From Bacillota bacterium (GTDB lineage Bacteria; Bacillota; Clostridia; Acetivibrionales; DTU013), in contig JAEXNT010000024.1 of the NCBI GenBank assembly GCA_023439545.1, positions 1 to 64,000 of the forward strand: 64,000 nucleotides of DNA, written 5' to 3'. Below are positions 18,770-28,146 of the stretch, piece by piece. Numbering within the stretch: the stretch's first letter is position 1; every line of letters begins with the position of its first letter. The notes under the pieces were generated by a model. The model was not told where the DNA came from and ran no database searches. It saw only the letters and a list, made by a program, of their open reading frames with translations. The translations under genes were made by a program, and so were the position numbers.

Positions 18770-18894
18770 CACTTCTCGAGAATAGCACTTAAGAGTTTGC
18801 CCAATACCAGTCCTGCCGCCACTTCCCATGATAGAGCCTTTTTGGAACATAACCTGTATGCGTGGGACAGGACTTCGGAAAGGATTGGCGGCAT
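18769..18894 (-). CDS. 41-residue small ORF, possible small protein
   Basis: The minus strand encodes a coherent 41-residue peptide: MPPILSEVLSHAYRLCSKKA, then WEVAAGLVLGKLLSAILEK after two residues. It is predicted helical and amphipathic or membrane-active toward its C-terminus. Its TGA stop abuts the A-rich side of the cysK terminator, which on this strand reads as a hairpin plus T-run, exactly where a convergent gene should end. No strong Shine-Dalgarno site is visible, and no family is recognised. It could be the surviving tail of a decayed gene. Confidence 0.35.
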   Translation of the reverse strand: MPPILSEVLSHAYRLCSKKALSWEVAAGLVLGKLLSAILEK

Positions 18895-18948
18895 AAGCTA
18901 AGCAGCAATCCGGCTGTCAGCGAACAGTCGAAAAGCGCCCCCGGCTAT

Positions 18949-18978
18949 ATCGGAATTATTTACCGGTTCCGATTTTTT
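18949..18978 (+). terminator. Hairpin with T-run upstream of the membrane protein gene
   Basis: ATCGGAA (18949-18955) pairs with TTCCGAT (18967-18973), followed by T6. The flanking sequence 18895-19059 contains no other gene. It may be a stray terminator or an attenuator in the leader of the gene at 19060. Confidence 0.4.
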
Positions 18979-19059
18979 ATTATGTTTATTAGCCGAGGTA
19001 TGGTACAATTCAATAAATTAAGATTGGAATTCCAGTTATTTGTATTATGTGGAGTGTCA

Positions 19060-19710
19060 ATGATGATGATAGACTTTCTTAATAGAATTAGGAAACCTGT
19101 AACCATACCAATATCCCAAAAGCTACTCTATTCGCTTTCAATTCTGCTTGCGGGAATTATATCAGGAACCCTTTCGAAAATACTTGACACGACTGCCGGC
19201 AATTTGTTACCTCCGTTTCTTGAATCCCTCGACTTAAGGAATTTCTTTTCGAGAATTGGCATTTGGATTTTTTTTGCCGTACTGATTTCAATATACAGCA
19301 AAAATCCTTTTAGAGCTGCCGCCAATGTTTTTTCTTTCTTTATCGGGATGATAAGCAGCTATTATTTGTACACTATATTTGTTGCCGGTTTTCTCCCTAA
19401 ATCTTATATGATGATTTGGATAATAGTAACATTCATCTCGCCTTTTATGGCATTTATATGCTGGTATGCAAAAGGGAAAGGGATTATTTCAATTATCATT
19501 GCAGCTTCAATTCTTATGCTCATTACCAGACAGACGTTTGTCTTCGGCTTTTGGTATCTTTATATTAAAAATGGCCTGGAATTATTTTTATGGACAGGCA
19601 CAATGCTTATCCTGTATCAATCTCCGCAACAAATCGCTAAAGTGGTTGCATCAGGTACACTAGCGTTTTTACTTGCTTCACCGCTTAATCTATTATGGGG
19701 AATGCTATAG
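19060..19710 (+). CDS. Polytopic membrane protein of unknown function
   Basis: A 216-residue hydrophobic protein with about six predicted membrane helices (for example SILLAGIISGTL, IWIFFAVLISIY, FSFFIGMISSYYLY, MMIWIIVTFISPFMAF, IISIIIAASILMLI, LFLWTGTMLIL). No catalytic or transport motif was recognised. The start at 19060 is chosen because GGAG lies six bases upstream; the frame runs open for another 198 bases to the left with no convincing ribosome site. Codon use is somewhat richer in A/T than its neighbours, judged by eye. Confidence 0.65.
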   Translation: MMMIDFLNRIRKPVTIPISQKLLYSLSILLAGIISGTLSKILDTTAGNLLPPFLESLDLRNFFSRIGIWIFFAVLISIYSKNPFRAAANVFSFFIGMISSYYLYTIFVAGFLPKSYMMIWIIVTFISPFMAFICWYAKGKGIISIIIAASILMLITRQTFVFGFWYLYIKNGLELFLWTGTMLILYQSPQQIAKVVASGTLAFLLASPLNLLWGML

Positions 19711-19856
19711 TTCCGGTTTTTGTTGAGTTGGCGGGCTATCAGGTTGTTGCCGCAGCGCAAATAAGATATAATGAATGCTGATCGACTGCCTGGCTGATTC
19801 TGCCGGTTAAGGCGGAATTCGCCTCTCATTATTGTCATCGGAATGGAGTGTTTGCA

Positions 19857-20612
19857 ATGGAAGCTCAGATAGTACACAAAAATAAATACAAGATCGGATA
19901 CAGCGATGTCGATTTCAGGAAGGAATTGAAGCTAAGCTCGCTTTTCGGGCTGTTTCAGGATACTGCGGGCGCGGCGGCTGAAAAGCTCGGAGCAGGGATA
20001 GTAACGCTTTCTGAAAAATATTCGGTGGCCTGGATATTGACGCGTATCAAGGCGGTAATAGATAGGATTCCCGTGCTTGAGGAAGAGATTACCGTGGAGA
20101 CCTGGCCGCACCGGCCGGGCAGGCTGGAGTTCGAGAGAGATTACCTGGTCAGGGACGCCTCAGGAAACGCGATAGCGAGAGCTGTTTCGAATTGGGCGCT
20201 CATGGATATCAATACGCGCGAGCTCAGACGCGCTGATCTGATACATATCGATTATCCTCCGTTTATCGATGAGCATGCGCTCGATAGCAAGCCGGGCAGA
20301 CTCAAGCCGCCAGGACAGCCGGAAGAAGTCTACAAAAAGGTCATTGGCTACAGTGACGTAGATTTAAACGGGCATGTAAACAATACAAGGCATATCGACT
20401 ATACGGTGGACTGTTTCCCTGTAGAAAGCCATAAACAATACCGGATTTGTACCATAGAGGTAAATTACATAAAGGAAGCGTTCCCCGGGGACACTCTGGT
20501 AATGTACAGGGACATTTCAGCCATGGATTCCGACAGGGTATATATCGAAGGAGTCAGTGAAGGTGACGGTAAAACGGTATTCAGGTCGCAGGTCGAGGTA
20601 GTCCGAAGATAG
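19857..20612 (+). CDS. Acyl-ACP thioesterase
   Basis: A 251-residue double hot-dog thioesterase that releases fatty acids from acyl carrier protein. The first hot-dog domain has YKIGYSDVDF and a long helix (SLFGLFQDTAGAAAEKLG). The second has YSDVDLNGHVNNTRHIDY, with the catalytic Asp/Asn/His set of the FatA-like family. ATG 19857 is preferred because GGAG lies eight bases upstream; a GTG at 19848 overlaps that site. In anaerobes this may tune membrane lipid composition. No fatty-acid genes are adjacent. Confidence 0.88.
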   Translation: MEAQIVHKNKYKIGYSDVDFRKELKLSSLFGLFQDTAGAAAEKLGAGIVTLSEKYSVAWILTRIKAVIDRIPVLEEEITVETWPHRPGRLEFERDYLVRDASGNAIARAVSNWALMDINTRELRRADLIHIDYPPFIDEHALDSKPGRLKPPGQPEEVYKKVIGYSDVDLNGHVNNTRHIDYTVDCFPVESHKQYRICTIEVNYIKEAFPGDTLVMYRDISAMDSDRVYIEGVSEGDGKTVFRSQVEVVRR

Positions 20613-20678
20613 TGTCGTGGATTTTCAAGCGGGCTTTTATGGTATATTTTACTTGCGCTTATTTAAACGCTCTAAATA

Positions 20679-20707
20679 TTGCAAAGTAATAGCAATTTAA
20701 GTATAAT
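20679..20707 (+). promoter_or_regulatory. Promoter of the transketolase gene
   Basis: TTGCAA (20679-20684), 17-base spacer, consensus TATAAT (20702-20707), 65 bases upstream of the start codon. Confidence 0.6.
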
Positions 20708-20771
20708 TGGCATGACAGAAAACGTTGTAAAAATTAAACAATATATAAATAACTATACTCAGGAGGTAATT

Positions 20772-22757
20772 ATGAATAAAGCCGATCAATTGACTGTAAA
20801 TACTCTGAGACTACTGGCTGCGGAAGCGGTCCAGAAGGCAAATTCGGGACATCCGGGCCTTCCGATGGGAGCAGCTCCGATGGCTTATACGCTATGGGCA
20901 AAAAATCTCAACCACAACCCCGCGGATCCTGACTGGGATGACCGCGACCGATTCATATTGTCGGCAGGGCACGGATCTATGCTTATCTATTCGCTTCTGC
21001 ATCTCTTCGGATACGGACTCAGTATAGACGACCTCAAGAATTTCAGGCAGATGGGCAGCCTTACGCCCGGTCACCCCGAATACGGGCATACCAAGGGCGT
21101 TGAAATAACCACCGGACCTCTGGGCCAGGGCATGGCAAACGCTGTCGGCATGGCCATGGCTGAAGCTTATCTCGCAAAAAAATTCAACAAGCCGGGTTTC
21201 CCGATCGTTGACCACTATACTTACGCTATCGCAGGAGATGGCTGCATGATGGAGGGCATCGCATCCGAAGCAGCTTCACTGGCCGGCACGCTTGGACTTG
21301 GAAAGCTTATAGTCCTTTACGATTCGAACAATATAACCATCGAAGGCTCAACCGACATAGCCTTCCGCGAAGATGTCTCCAAACGCTTCGAAGCTTATGG
21401 CTGGCAGACCATTACCGTTGAAGACGGCACGAACATAGATGAGATCGACAAGGCTATCAAAGCCGCAAAGGCAGAAAACAACAAGCCTACGCTGATAAAG
21501 GTCAAAAACCAGATCGGTTACGGCTGCCCGTCCAAACAGGGGAAGTGCTCCGCTCACGGCGAACCGCTCGGAGCAGATAACATAAACGCTACAAAGGAAT
21601 TTCTGGGTTGGCAGCATACGGAGGAATTCTATGTGCCCGCAGAGGTCGCCGACTCCATGCAGCAGTTCTGTGAAGCTGCGGAGAAAAAGGAAAATGACTG
21701 GAACAACCTGCTGAAGGCATACAGGAAGGAATTCCCCGAGCTTGCTTCAGAGTGGGACGACTGGAAGAACAGGGACTTTGCTGCGGCATTGCCGGATGAC
21801 AGCGCTTACTGGACATACGAGGGCAAGCCCAAGGCTACAAGGTCATGCTCTGAAGAATCCCTGAACAGGATGGCTGCCATAGTACCGAACCTGATAGGCG
21901 GATCTGCCGACCTCGCGCCCTCGAACAAATCCTACATGAAGGGCAGGGGGGATTTCTCCACCGAAGACAAGAGCGGTTCCAACCTGCACTTCGGTGTGCG
22001 TGAGCATGCGATGGCTGCCATTGCAAACGGAATTGCCGCACACGGCAGGCTCAAGCCTTATGTTTCGACCTTCTTCGTATTCTGCGATTACATGAAACAT
22101 TCGATGAGGCTTTCAGCCTTGATGAAGCTGCCTGTAACATACGTACTGACGCACGACAGTATCGGCGTCGGCGAGGATGGTCCCACGCACCAGCCGATCG
22201 AACAGCTGGCATCTCTTCGGAGCATTCCCGGCTTTGTCGTTTTCAGGCCGTGCGATTCCAAGGAAACAGCGGCAGGCTGGTATGCGGCAATGTCGAGAAA
22301 GCACTCCCCGACGGCGCTCGTCCTTACAAGGCAGAACCTTCCGCAGTTTGATATGACGGGTATGAACGCAATGAAGGGCGCATACACAATCCTTGATTCC
22401 GGAAAGAAGCCGGAAATAATACTCATGGCGTCGGGATCCGAAGTACAGCTCGTTTACGAGGCTGGTAAACAGCTTATAGACCGCGGCGTAGCTGCACGTG
22501 TCGTAAGTATGCCCTCATGGGAACTGTTCGAGGAACAGGATGCCTCCTATAAGGAATCCGTACTTCCCTCCGGCGTTGAAAAGCGCCTTGCGGTAGAAGC
22601 GGCTTCTTCCTTCGGATGGCACAGATACGTAGGCCTGAAGGGCGATATAATCTCCATAGACCATTTCGGAGAATCCGCCCCTGCGGAACTGTTGTTCAAA
22701 AAATACGGTTTTACAGTGGAAAATGTCCTGGATAGGGCTTTCAAGCTTCTTAAATAA
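20772..22757 (+). CDS. tkt: Transketolase
   Basis: A 661-residue full-length transketolase that moves two-carbon ketol units between pentose-phosphate pathway sugars using thiamine diphosphate. The ThDP/metal motif is [18 protein letters not shown] (ending in LYDSNN), the substrate histidines lie in [11 protein letters not shown] and [12 protein letters not shown], and the central domain has [14 protein letters not shown] with the catalytic Glu. ATG 20772 is selected because AGGAGG lies upstream and the family opening [13 protein letters not shown] follows. It is flanked by its own promoter and terminator. Confidence 0.97.
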   Translation: MNKADQLTVNTLRLLAAEAVQKANSGHPGLPMGAAPMAYTLWAKNLNHNPADPDWDDRDRFILSAGHGSMLIYSLLHLFGYGLSIDDLKNFRQMGSLTPGHPEYGHTKGVEITTGPLGQGMANAVGMAMAEAYLAKKFNKPGFPIVDHYTYAIAGDGCMMEGIASEAASLAGTLGLGKLIVLYDSNNITIEGSTDIAFREDVSKRFEAYGWQTITVEDGTNIDEIDKAIKAAKAENNKPTLIKVKNQIGYGCPSKQGKCSAHGEPLGADNINATKEFLGWQHTEEFYVPAEVADSMQQFCEAAEKKENDWNNLLKAYRKEFPELASEWDDWKNRDFAAALPDDSAYWTYEGKPKATRSCSEESLNRMAAIVPNLIGGSADLAPSNKSYMKGRGDFSTEDKSGSNLHFGVREHAMAAIANGIAAHGRLKPYVSTFFVFCDYMKHSMRLSALMKLPVTYVLTHDSIGVGEDGPTHQPIEQLASLRSIPGFVVFRPCDSKETAAGWYAAMSRKHSPTALVLTRQNLPQFDMTGMNAMKGAYTILDSGKKPEIILMASGSEVQLVYEAGKQLIDRGVAARVVSMPSWELFEEQDASYKESVLPSGVEKRLAVEAASSFGWHRYVGLKGDIISIDHFGESAPAELLFKKYGFTVENVLDRAFKLLK

Positions 22758-22780
22758 TATAGTTGAGCGAAATTGAAATA

Positions 22781-22820
22781 AAAAAGGGTGCACAGCCGGC
22801 GTCGGCAGTGCACCCTTTTT
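22781..22820. terminator. Bidirectional terminator between tkt and the yjfB-like gene
   Basis: AAAAAGGGTGCAC (22781-22793) and GTGCACCCTTTTT (22808-22820) are perfect 13-bp arms, with a GCCG/CGGC pairing in the loop. T-runs exist on both strands and the flanking genes converge. Confidence 0.9.
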
Positions 22821-22864
22821 GCAGGTTAAAATTTATGAGGGGACTTGGTAGGTCTATTGGTCGT

Positions 22865-23062
22865 TTATGCTCTTATGTCGATTGTTCCGCCCTTGTGCGG
22901 TGTGACTGAGTTTTCCATGATCCTGGCGTTCGTACTTTGAAAACCCTGGAGCAGTGCTGCCATGGATTGGGCATCCTGACTCAGGGATTTTTTCAGTGTG
23001 GCGATGCCGATAGCCTGACGTATACTGCCGATACTTTGCTGCATACTGTTGTTTATTTCCAT
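22865..23062 (-). CDS. YjfB family protein (putative motility protein)
   Basis: A 65-residue protein with the YjfB pattern: an N-terminal amphipathic helix rich in Met/Gln/Ser (SMQQSIGSIRQAIGIATLKK) and the C-terminal ENSVTPHKGGTIDIRA, where the PH-x-G-x-x-ID ending is characteristic. Its cellular role is poorly defined; motility is suggested by family annotation only. ATG 23062 is preferred over the longer frame because GGAGGTGATT lies directly upstream. Confidence 0.75.
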   Translation of the reverse strand: MEINNSMQQSIGSIRQAIGIATLKKSLSQDAQSMAALLQGFQSTNARIMENSVTPHKGGTIDIRA

Positions 23063-23149
23063 GGAATCACCTCCCGAATAATGTTTATACAAAAATTATA
23101 CCATTTACAGATCCCGAGTTAAATGGGACGATAGAACCATATTGCTGTG

Positions 23150-23179
23150 TTGACACAATATGTATGATGCGGGTAATAT
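23150..23179 (+). promoter_or_regulatory. Promoter of the first binding-protein paralogue
   Basis: TTGACA (23150-23155), 18-base spacer, TAATAT (23174-23179). The surrounding sequence TTGACACAATATG...GTAATATTAGA is repeated almost exactly at 24820, in front of the second paralogue. Confidence 0.6.
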
Positions 23180-23255
23180 TAGAATTGGTATTCGTATGAC
23201 CGACTCACTGTTTTGAATCGACTATTTGAAGAATGTGATTGAAGGGATCGTTAAC

Positions 23256-24800
23256 ATGAACAAAAAACTGATCATTGCGATTTCGGTCGTCCTTATAGTG
23301 CTTTTAGCGGGGGGAATAGCGGCATTCCTGCTTCTCAGGGACAGGAACGGCGAAGAGGATGAATTTCTTCCGACCGCTGCGGATTTTGACGTGAATGCAG
23401 TAAATTTGAAATCTGAAAAACTGACGCTCTATTTTTTCGGGCAGGAGATTCCCGTCGTTCAGGAAGTTCTGGGTGCAGTCAATAGCAAACTCAAGCAAGA
23501 GCTTAATACTGAAATTCAATTCAAGTTTATACTTGATATGCCGGACAAATATCTTGAAAAAATAAAGTCGGATATAGCGGCCGGGCTGCCCTGCGACGCC
23601 TTCTTTTATTACAACAGTTTACCGGAATCCCTGGAGACATTGGCTAACGAAGGCTATATAGCCGATCTGACCGAGCTGTTCCCTCAGTATGCCCCAAATT
23701 ATTACAGACAGTTTTCGCAGAACGACATTGACGCTGCCAGGATAAACGGGAAGGTATATGCGGTACCTGAAAGGATACCTGATGCTTATAGGAACTGCGC
23801 GATAGTGAGGCAGGATCTGATGGAGAAATATGAAATCCCGGAAATTAGAAGCTATGATGATTACGAGCTTTACCTGAAGACAATAAAAGAAAAAGAACCT
23901 GATATGATTCCGATGAATTTCTTTGATACGTCTATGCGACTGTTTGCGGATATGTACGGTTATGTGGTACTGGATTATGACCTGGGCCTGGTTTACAAAT
24001 GGGACGACCCGGATGTAAAGATACAAGCATGGGAGCAGACGCCTGTATTCAAGGATTGCCTCAACAGGATAAAAAGCTGGCGCGATAAAGGCTACCTGAT
24101 GAAAAGCGTAGGAATAGCCCAGCTTAATGCAAATATGATCACGAGCGGAAAGTGGGCGTCTTTTATTGGAAAAACTGGGGATCAGATCAGTTTTAATACG
24201 TTACTCCGCACAAGCGGTATCACTGAATGGAATTATAAGGCTTACCAGCTGCACGTCGGTTATTCCGTCAGACTGAATCCTCTGAGGAGAGGCATGGCGA
24301 TAAACGCTAAATCCGCGAACGCGGAGAGGGTGCTCCTGTTCATAGACTGGCTCGAGTCGTCGCAGGAGAATTACGATCTCTATATGTACGGAATCAAAGG
24401 CAGGAATTACGTAGAAAAAGAAGATTACATAGAGCCTATGGAAAAAGTCAATGAAGCTGAGTACTTTTTCAATTGGGGCTGGAAAGAGCCTCTCAGAAAT
24501 ATCGGCTATGAACGTGCGAATGCGCCTGGAATGAAAGAGGAAATGACGCATTATTATGAATTAATCGGGGAAAAGACAAAATATCCTCCTCTCAACGGAT
24601 TCAGGCCGGATTACTCGGCGGTCGGCCAGATAAAGGACTCGAGACTGATTTCATTTGCGGATATGGACCGGAACGTTTATTTGGGGGATTATGACGAGAG
24701 TAAAGTAAACGCGTACATAAAAAAGCAAAAGGATACGGGTATCGATAATATGATAGCCGAGGTGCAGAGACAGGCCGATAGGTTCAGAGCCGCACATTGA
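23256..24800 (+). CDS. Membrane-anchored extracellular solute-binding protein, paralogue 1
   Basis: A 514-residue protein with one N-terminal membrane helix (LIIAISVVLIVLLAGGIAAF) followed by a charged linker and a periplasmic-type binding-protein fold. There is no lipobox cysteine, so it is a signal-anchor rather than a lipoprotein. Family-1 solute-binding features include the LPCDAFFYYNSLPESLETLA segment and the conserved AVPERIPD...CAIVRQDLMEKYEIPEI. The C-terminal NWGWKEPLRNIGYERA region resembles DUF3502-type tails of oligosaccharide-binding proteins. No sugar permease genes are adjacent. ATG 23256 aligns with the starts of both paralogues. Confidence 0.75.
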   Translation: MNKKLIIAISVVLIVLLAGGIAAFLLLRDRNGEEDEFLPTAADFDVNAVNLKSEKLTLYFFGQEIPVVQEVLGAVNSKLKQELNTEIQFKFILDMPDKYLEKIKSDIAAGLPCDAFFYYNSLPESLETLANEGYIADLTELFPQYAPNYYRQFSQNDIDAARINGKVYAVPERIPDAYRNCAIVRQDLMEKYEIPEIRSYDDYELYLKTIKEKEPDMIPMNFFDTSMRLFADMYGYVVLDYDLGLVYKWDDPDVKIQAWEQTPVFKDCLNRIKSWRDKGYLMKSVGIAQLNANMITSGKWASFIGKTGDQISFNTLLRTSGITEWNYKAYQLHVGYSVRLNPLRRGMAINAKSANAERVLLFIDWLESSQENYDLYMYGIKGRNYVEKEDYIEPMEKVNEAEYFFNWGWKEPLRNIGYERANAPGMKEEMTHYYELIGEKTKYPPLNGFRPDYSAVGQIKDSRLISFADMDRNVYLGDYDESKVNAYIKKQKDTGIDNMIAEVQRQADRFRAAH

Positions 24801-24819
24801 GGTACAAAAGGAGTCTGTA

Positions 24820-24848
24820 TTGACACAATATGGTTGAGACGGTAATAT
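24820..24848 (+). promoter_or_regulatory. Duplicated promoter of the second binding-protein paralogue
   Basis: TTGACA (24820-24825), 17-base spacer, TAATAT (24843-24848). It shares TTGACACAATATG and GTAATATTAGA with the promoter at 23150, showing that the regulatory region was copied with the gene. Confidence 0.6.
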
Positions 24849-24929
24849 TAGAGTACATATTTTAGAAGGCCGGCGATTGCCTGCAGCCTGTCGTCCATGT
24901 TAGTCCGGCTCTGGGAAGGGATTGTAGAT

Positions 24930-26474
24930 ATGAATAAGAAACTGATCATTATCATTTCTGTCGCCCTCGTAGTGCTTATAGCAGGAGGGACTGCGGCATT
25001 CCTGCTTCTCAGGGACAGGAACAGCGAGGAGGATGAATTTCTTCCCACAGTCTCCGATTTTGAGGTGAACGTTGGAAATTTGAAATTCGAGGAGTTGACT
25101 TTCTATTTTTTAGCTCAGGAAAACCCTGCTGCCACGGAGGTCCTGCAGGCTGTCAACAGCAAGCTCAAGCAAGGTCTTAATACCGAAATACATTTTAAAT
25201 GTATCTATGAACGACCGGAAAACTATCTTGAAAAAATAAAGTCGGACATAGCTTCAGGGCTGCCTTGCGACGCCTTCCAATATTTCAACGGTTTCCCGGC
25301 TTCTCTGGAGACATTGGCAAACGAGGGCTACATAGCCGATCTGACAAAGCTGTTCCCGCAGATTGCCCCCAATTATTATAGACAGTTTTCACAGGATGAT
25401 ATCGACGCTATCAAGGTGAATGACAAAGTTTACGTAATACCTGCAAGGATACCTTATGCAAACAGGATATGTGCCATAGTGAGGCAGGATCTGATGGAGA
25501 AATACAATATACCGGAAATAAAGAATTACTCCGATTATGAATTTTTTCTGAAAACGATTAAAGAAAAAGAGCCCGATATTATCCCGATGAATTATTACGA
25601 TACGACTATAGGGCTGTTTGCGGATGCGTATGGGTATGAAACTCTGGATTATCAACTGGGGCTGGTTTATAAATGGGACGATCCTGATGTAAAGATACTG
25701 GCATGGGAGCAGACGCCTGTCTACAAGGATTGCCTCAGCAGGATAAAGAGTTGGAGAGATAACGGTTATCTGATGAAAAACGTAGGGATTGCCCAAACCG
25801 ATCAAGGTATGATCACAAGCGGCAGATGGGCTTCTTTCATAGGCAGGCTCGGGGATCATTTCAATTATAATGCGGTCGTACGCGCGCAAGGCATCACCGA
25901 CTGGAACTACAAGGCCTATCAGCTGAGTGACGGCTTTTCCGCCAGAATTTCTCCGCTTAATAACGGCGTAGCGATAAATGCAAAATCCACAAATGCGGAG
26001 AGGGTGCTCTTGTTCATTGACTGGCTCGAATCCTCCCAGGAGAATTACGATCTATATATGTACGGAGTCAAGGGCAAGCATTATGTCGAAAAGGAAGATT
26101 ATATAGAGCCTCCGGAAGGGGTAACCATGGAATATTCCTTCTTTAACTGGCCATGGAAGGCGCCTTTCAGGAATATCGACTACGAGCGTGCCAATACGCC
26201 TGGATTGAAGGGCGAAATAGCTCAGTATTATGATATAATTGAGAAGAACTCAAAATACCCTCCTCTCAACGGATTCACGCCGGATTACTCGACTGTCGAC
26301 TCGATAAGGTCAATGAGGGAATTATCACATTCAGATATTGACAAGAGCGTATATTCGGGAAATTATGATGAAAGTAAAGCAGATGCGTTTATAAAGGATC
26401 AAAAGGATACAGGCGTCGATAATCTGATCGCCGAAGTGCAAAGACAGGCCGATCAGTTCAGAAAGGATCATTGA
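24930..26474 (+). CDS. Membrane-anchored extracellular solute-binding protein, paralogue 2
   Basis: A 514-residue close paralogue of the preceding protein, with the same N-terminal anchor (LIIIISVALVVLIAGGTAAF), the charged RDRNSEEDEFLPT linker and collinear blocks throughout (LPCDAFQYFNGFPASLETLA, ICAIVRQDLMEKYNIPEI, VLLFIDWLESSQENYDLYMY). It differs most at residues 40-90, where the first lobe opens, so ligand preference may have shifted. It has its own copy of the promoter. GAAGGGAT precedes the ATG, as in the other two copies. Confidence 0.75.
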   Translation: MNKKLIIIISVALVVLIAGGTAAFLLLRDRNSEEDEFLPTVSDFEVNVGNLKFEELTFYFLAQENPAATEVLQAVNSKLKQGLNTEIHFKCIYERPENYLEKIKSDIASGLPCDAFQYFNGFPASLETLANEGYIADLTKLFPQIAPNYYRQFSQDDIDAIKVNDKVYVIPARIPYANRICAIVRQDLMEKYNIPEIKNYSDYEFFLKTIKEKEPDIIPMNYYDTTIGLFADAYGYETLDYQLGLVYKWDDPDVKILAWEQTPVYKDCLSRIKSWRDNGYLMKNVGIAQTDQGMITSGRWASFIGRLGDHFNYNAVVRAQGITDWNYKAYQLSDGFSARISPLNNGVAINAKSTNAERVLLFIDWLESSQENYDLYMYGVKGKHYVEKEDYIEPPEGVTMEYSFFNWPWKAPFRNIDYERANTPGLKGEIAQYYDIIEKNSKYPPLNGFTPDYSTVDSIRSMRELSHSDIDKSVYSGNYDESKADAFIKDQKDTGVDNLIAEVQRQADQFRKDH

Positions 26475-26543
26475 CGCTTTTCGGAAGGGCTCTTCGTCTG
26501 GACTTATCAGGTTGTAGAATATGACGGAGAAGGGATTAATGAT

Positions 26544-28097
26544 ATGAATAAGAAACTGATCGTTATCATTTCGGTCACCCTTGTAGTGCTTATAGCGGGA
26601 GGAACCGCAGCATTTCTGCTTCTCAGGGACAGGGACAGCGGGGAGGATGAATTTCTTCCGACAGATTTACAGATCGATGCGGACTCTCTGAAACCCGCCA
26701 AATTAACTTTTTACTTTAATGATACGAATTATGGCAACAGTTCTGAGCAGGATGTGCTTAAAGCCGTCAACAGTAAACTGAAGAACGAACTGAATACCGA
26801 GATACAGTTCGAATTTGTGGGTAAAAGTACAGAGACCTATCTTGCGGATGTAAAAGCGGATATTGCGTCCGGACTCCCCTGTGACGCCATATATTTTTCG
26901 GAATATTTTCCGGTTAAGCTGGAAACGTTGGCAAACGAGGGCTACGTGGCCGATCTGACAGAGTTGTTCCCGCAGAACGCTCCCAATTATTACAAGCAGT
27001 TCTCACAGGATGACATAGACGCTATCAAGGTCAAAGGCAAAGTGTATGCCGTGCCTGCAAGGATACCGAACGCATACAGAACTTGTGCTATCGTAAGGCA
27101 GGACCTGATGGAAAAATACAACATACCGGAAATAAAGAGTTATGCCGACTATGAAGTTTTCTTGAAAACTATAAAAGAAAAAGAACCCGATATGATCCCG
27201 ATGGTTTATAATGATACGACAATAGGACTGTTTGCGGATTCGTACGGGTATGTTACTCTGGATTATCAGCTGGGCCTGGTGTATAAATGGGACGACCCTG
27301 AGGTAAAGATACAGGCATGGGAGCAGACGCCCGTATTCAAAGATTGCCTCAACAGGATAAAAAACTGGAAGGATAACGGCTATCTGACGAAAAACGACAG
27401 AAGCCTGGGTACGGCCCAGATCAATCAAGGTATGGTCATAAGCGGCAGATGGGCCTCTTTCATAGGCCGGCTCGGAGAACATTTCAACTATAATGTGGCC
27501 GTGCGCGCAAGAGGAATTACCGACTGGAGCTATAAGGCTTATCAACTGACCGGCGGTTTTTCCGCCAGGATTACACCGCTGGAAAATGGCGTGGTAATTA
27601 ATGCAAAATCTCCGAATGCGGAGAGGGTGCTCATGTTCATAGACTGGCTGGAGTCGTCGCCGGAGAATTACGATTTATATATGTATGGAGTCAAAGGCAA
27701 GCATTATATCGAAAGGGGAGATTATATCGAGCCTCCGGAAGGATTGAGCATTGACTTTACCTTCTTTAGCTGGACATGGAAGCCTCCTTTCAGAAATATC
27801 GACTACGAGCGCACGAATACGCCCGGATTGAAAGCGGAAGCGGCGCAGTATTATGATATAATAAGGGAAAAGACCAAATATCCGCCTCTCAACGGTTTCA
27901 GGCCGGATTACTCGACAATGGACTCGATAAGGTCCTTGAGGCAGTCGTCGTTTTCGGATATGGACCGGAGTGTTTATACAGGTGAATATGATGAATCAAA
28001 AGTAGATGCGTATATAAAGGAGCAAAAGAATGCAGGCGTCGACAATCTGGTCGCCGAGGTGCAGAGGCAGGTCGATCAGTTCAGAGCGGACCATTGA
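26544..28097 (+). CDS. Membrane-anchored extracellular solute-binding protein, paralogue 3
   Basis: A 517-residue third copy, more similar by eye to paralogue 2 (shared IDAIKV, RWASFIGRLG and LGLVYKWDDP contexts). It carries a short insertion, KNDRSLGTAQINQG, where the others read KSVGIAQLNAN or KNVGIAQTDQG. Unlike the first two it lacks an upstream TTGACACAATATG promoter and begins 69 bases after paralogue 2, so read-through transcription is likely. It is followed 49 bases later by the zinc-type binding protein of an ABC transporter. Confidence 0.75.
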   Translation: MNKKLIVIISVTLVVLIAGGTAAFLLLRDRDSGEDEFLPTDLQIDADSLKPAKLTFYFNDTNYGNSSEQDVLKAVNSKLKNELNTEIQFEFVGKSTETYLADVKADIASGLPCDAIYFSEYFPVKLETLANEGYVADLTELFPQNAPNYYKQFSQDDIDAIKVKGKVYAVPARIPNAYRTCAIVRQDLMEKYNIPEIKSYADYEVFLKTIKEKEPDMIPMVYNDTTIGLFADSYGYVTLDYQLGLVYKWDDPEVKIQAWEQTPVFKDCLNRIKNWKDNGYLTKNDRSLGTAQINQGMVISGRWASFIGRLGEHFNYNVAVRARGITDWSYKAYQLTGGFSARITPLENGVVINAKSPNAERVLMFIDWLESSPENYDLYMYGVKGKHYIERGDYIEPPEGLSIDFTFFSWTWKPPFRNIDYERTNTPGLKAEAAQYYDIIREKTKYPPLNGFRPDYSTMDSIRSLRQSSFSDMDRSVYTGEYDESKVDAYIKEQKNAGVDNLVAEVQRQVDQFRADH

Positions 28098-28146
28098 CAC
28101 AGTTCTGAACAGACTATTGACGTATCGGGTGGGTGAATCAATTTTT

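Noticed and set aside
17939..18850. 303-residue minus-strand ORF opposite cysK
   Set aside because: Ser/Pro/Thr-rich antisense frame of cysK with no motif; only its far end overlaps the small ORF locus, and in a different frame.
28098..28146. Zur box upstream of znuA
   Set aside because: The 49-base gap shows no clear palindromic Zur/Fur-type site.
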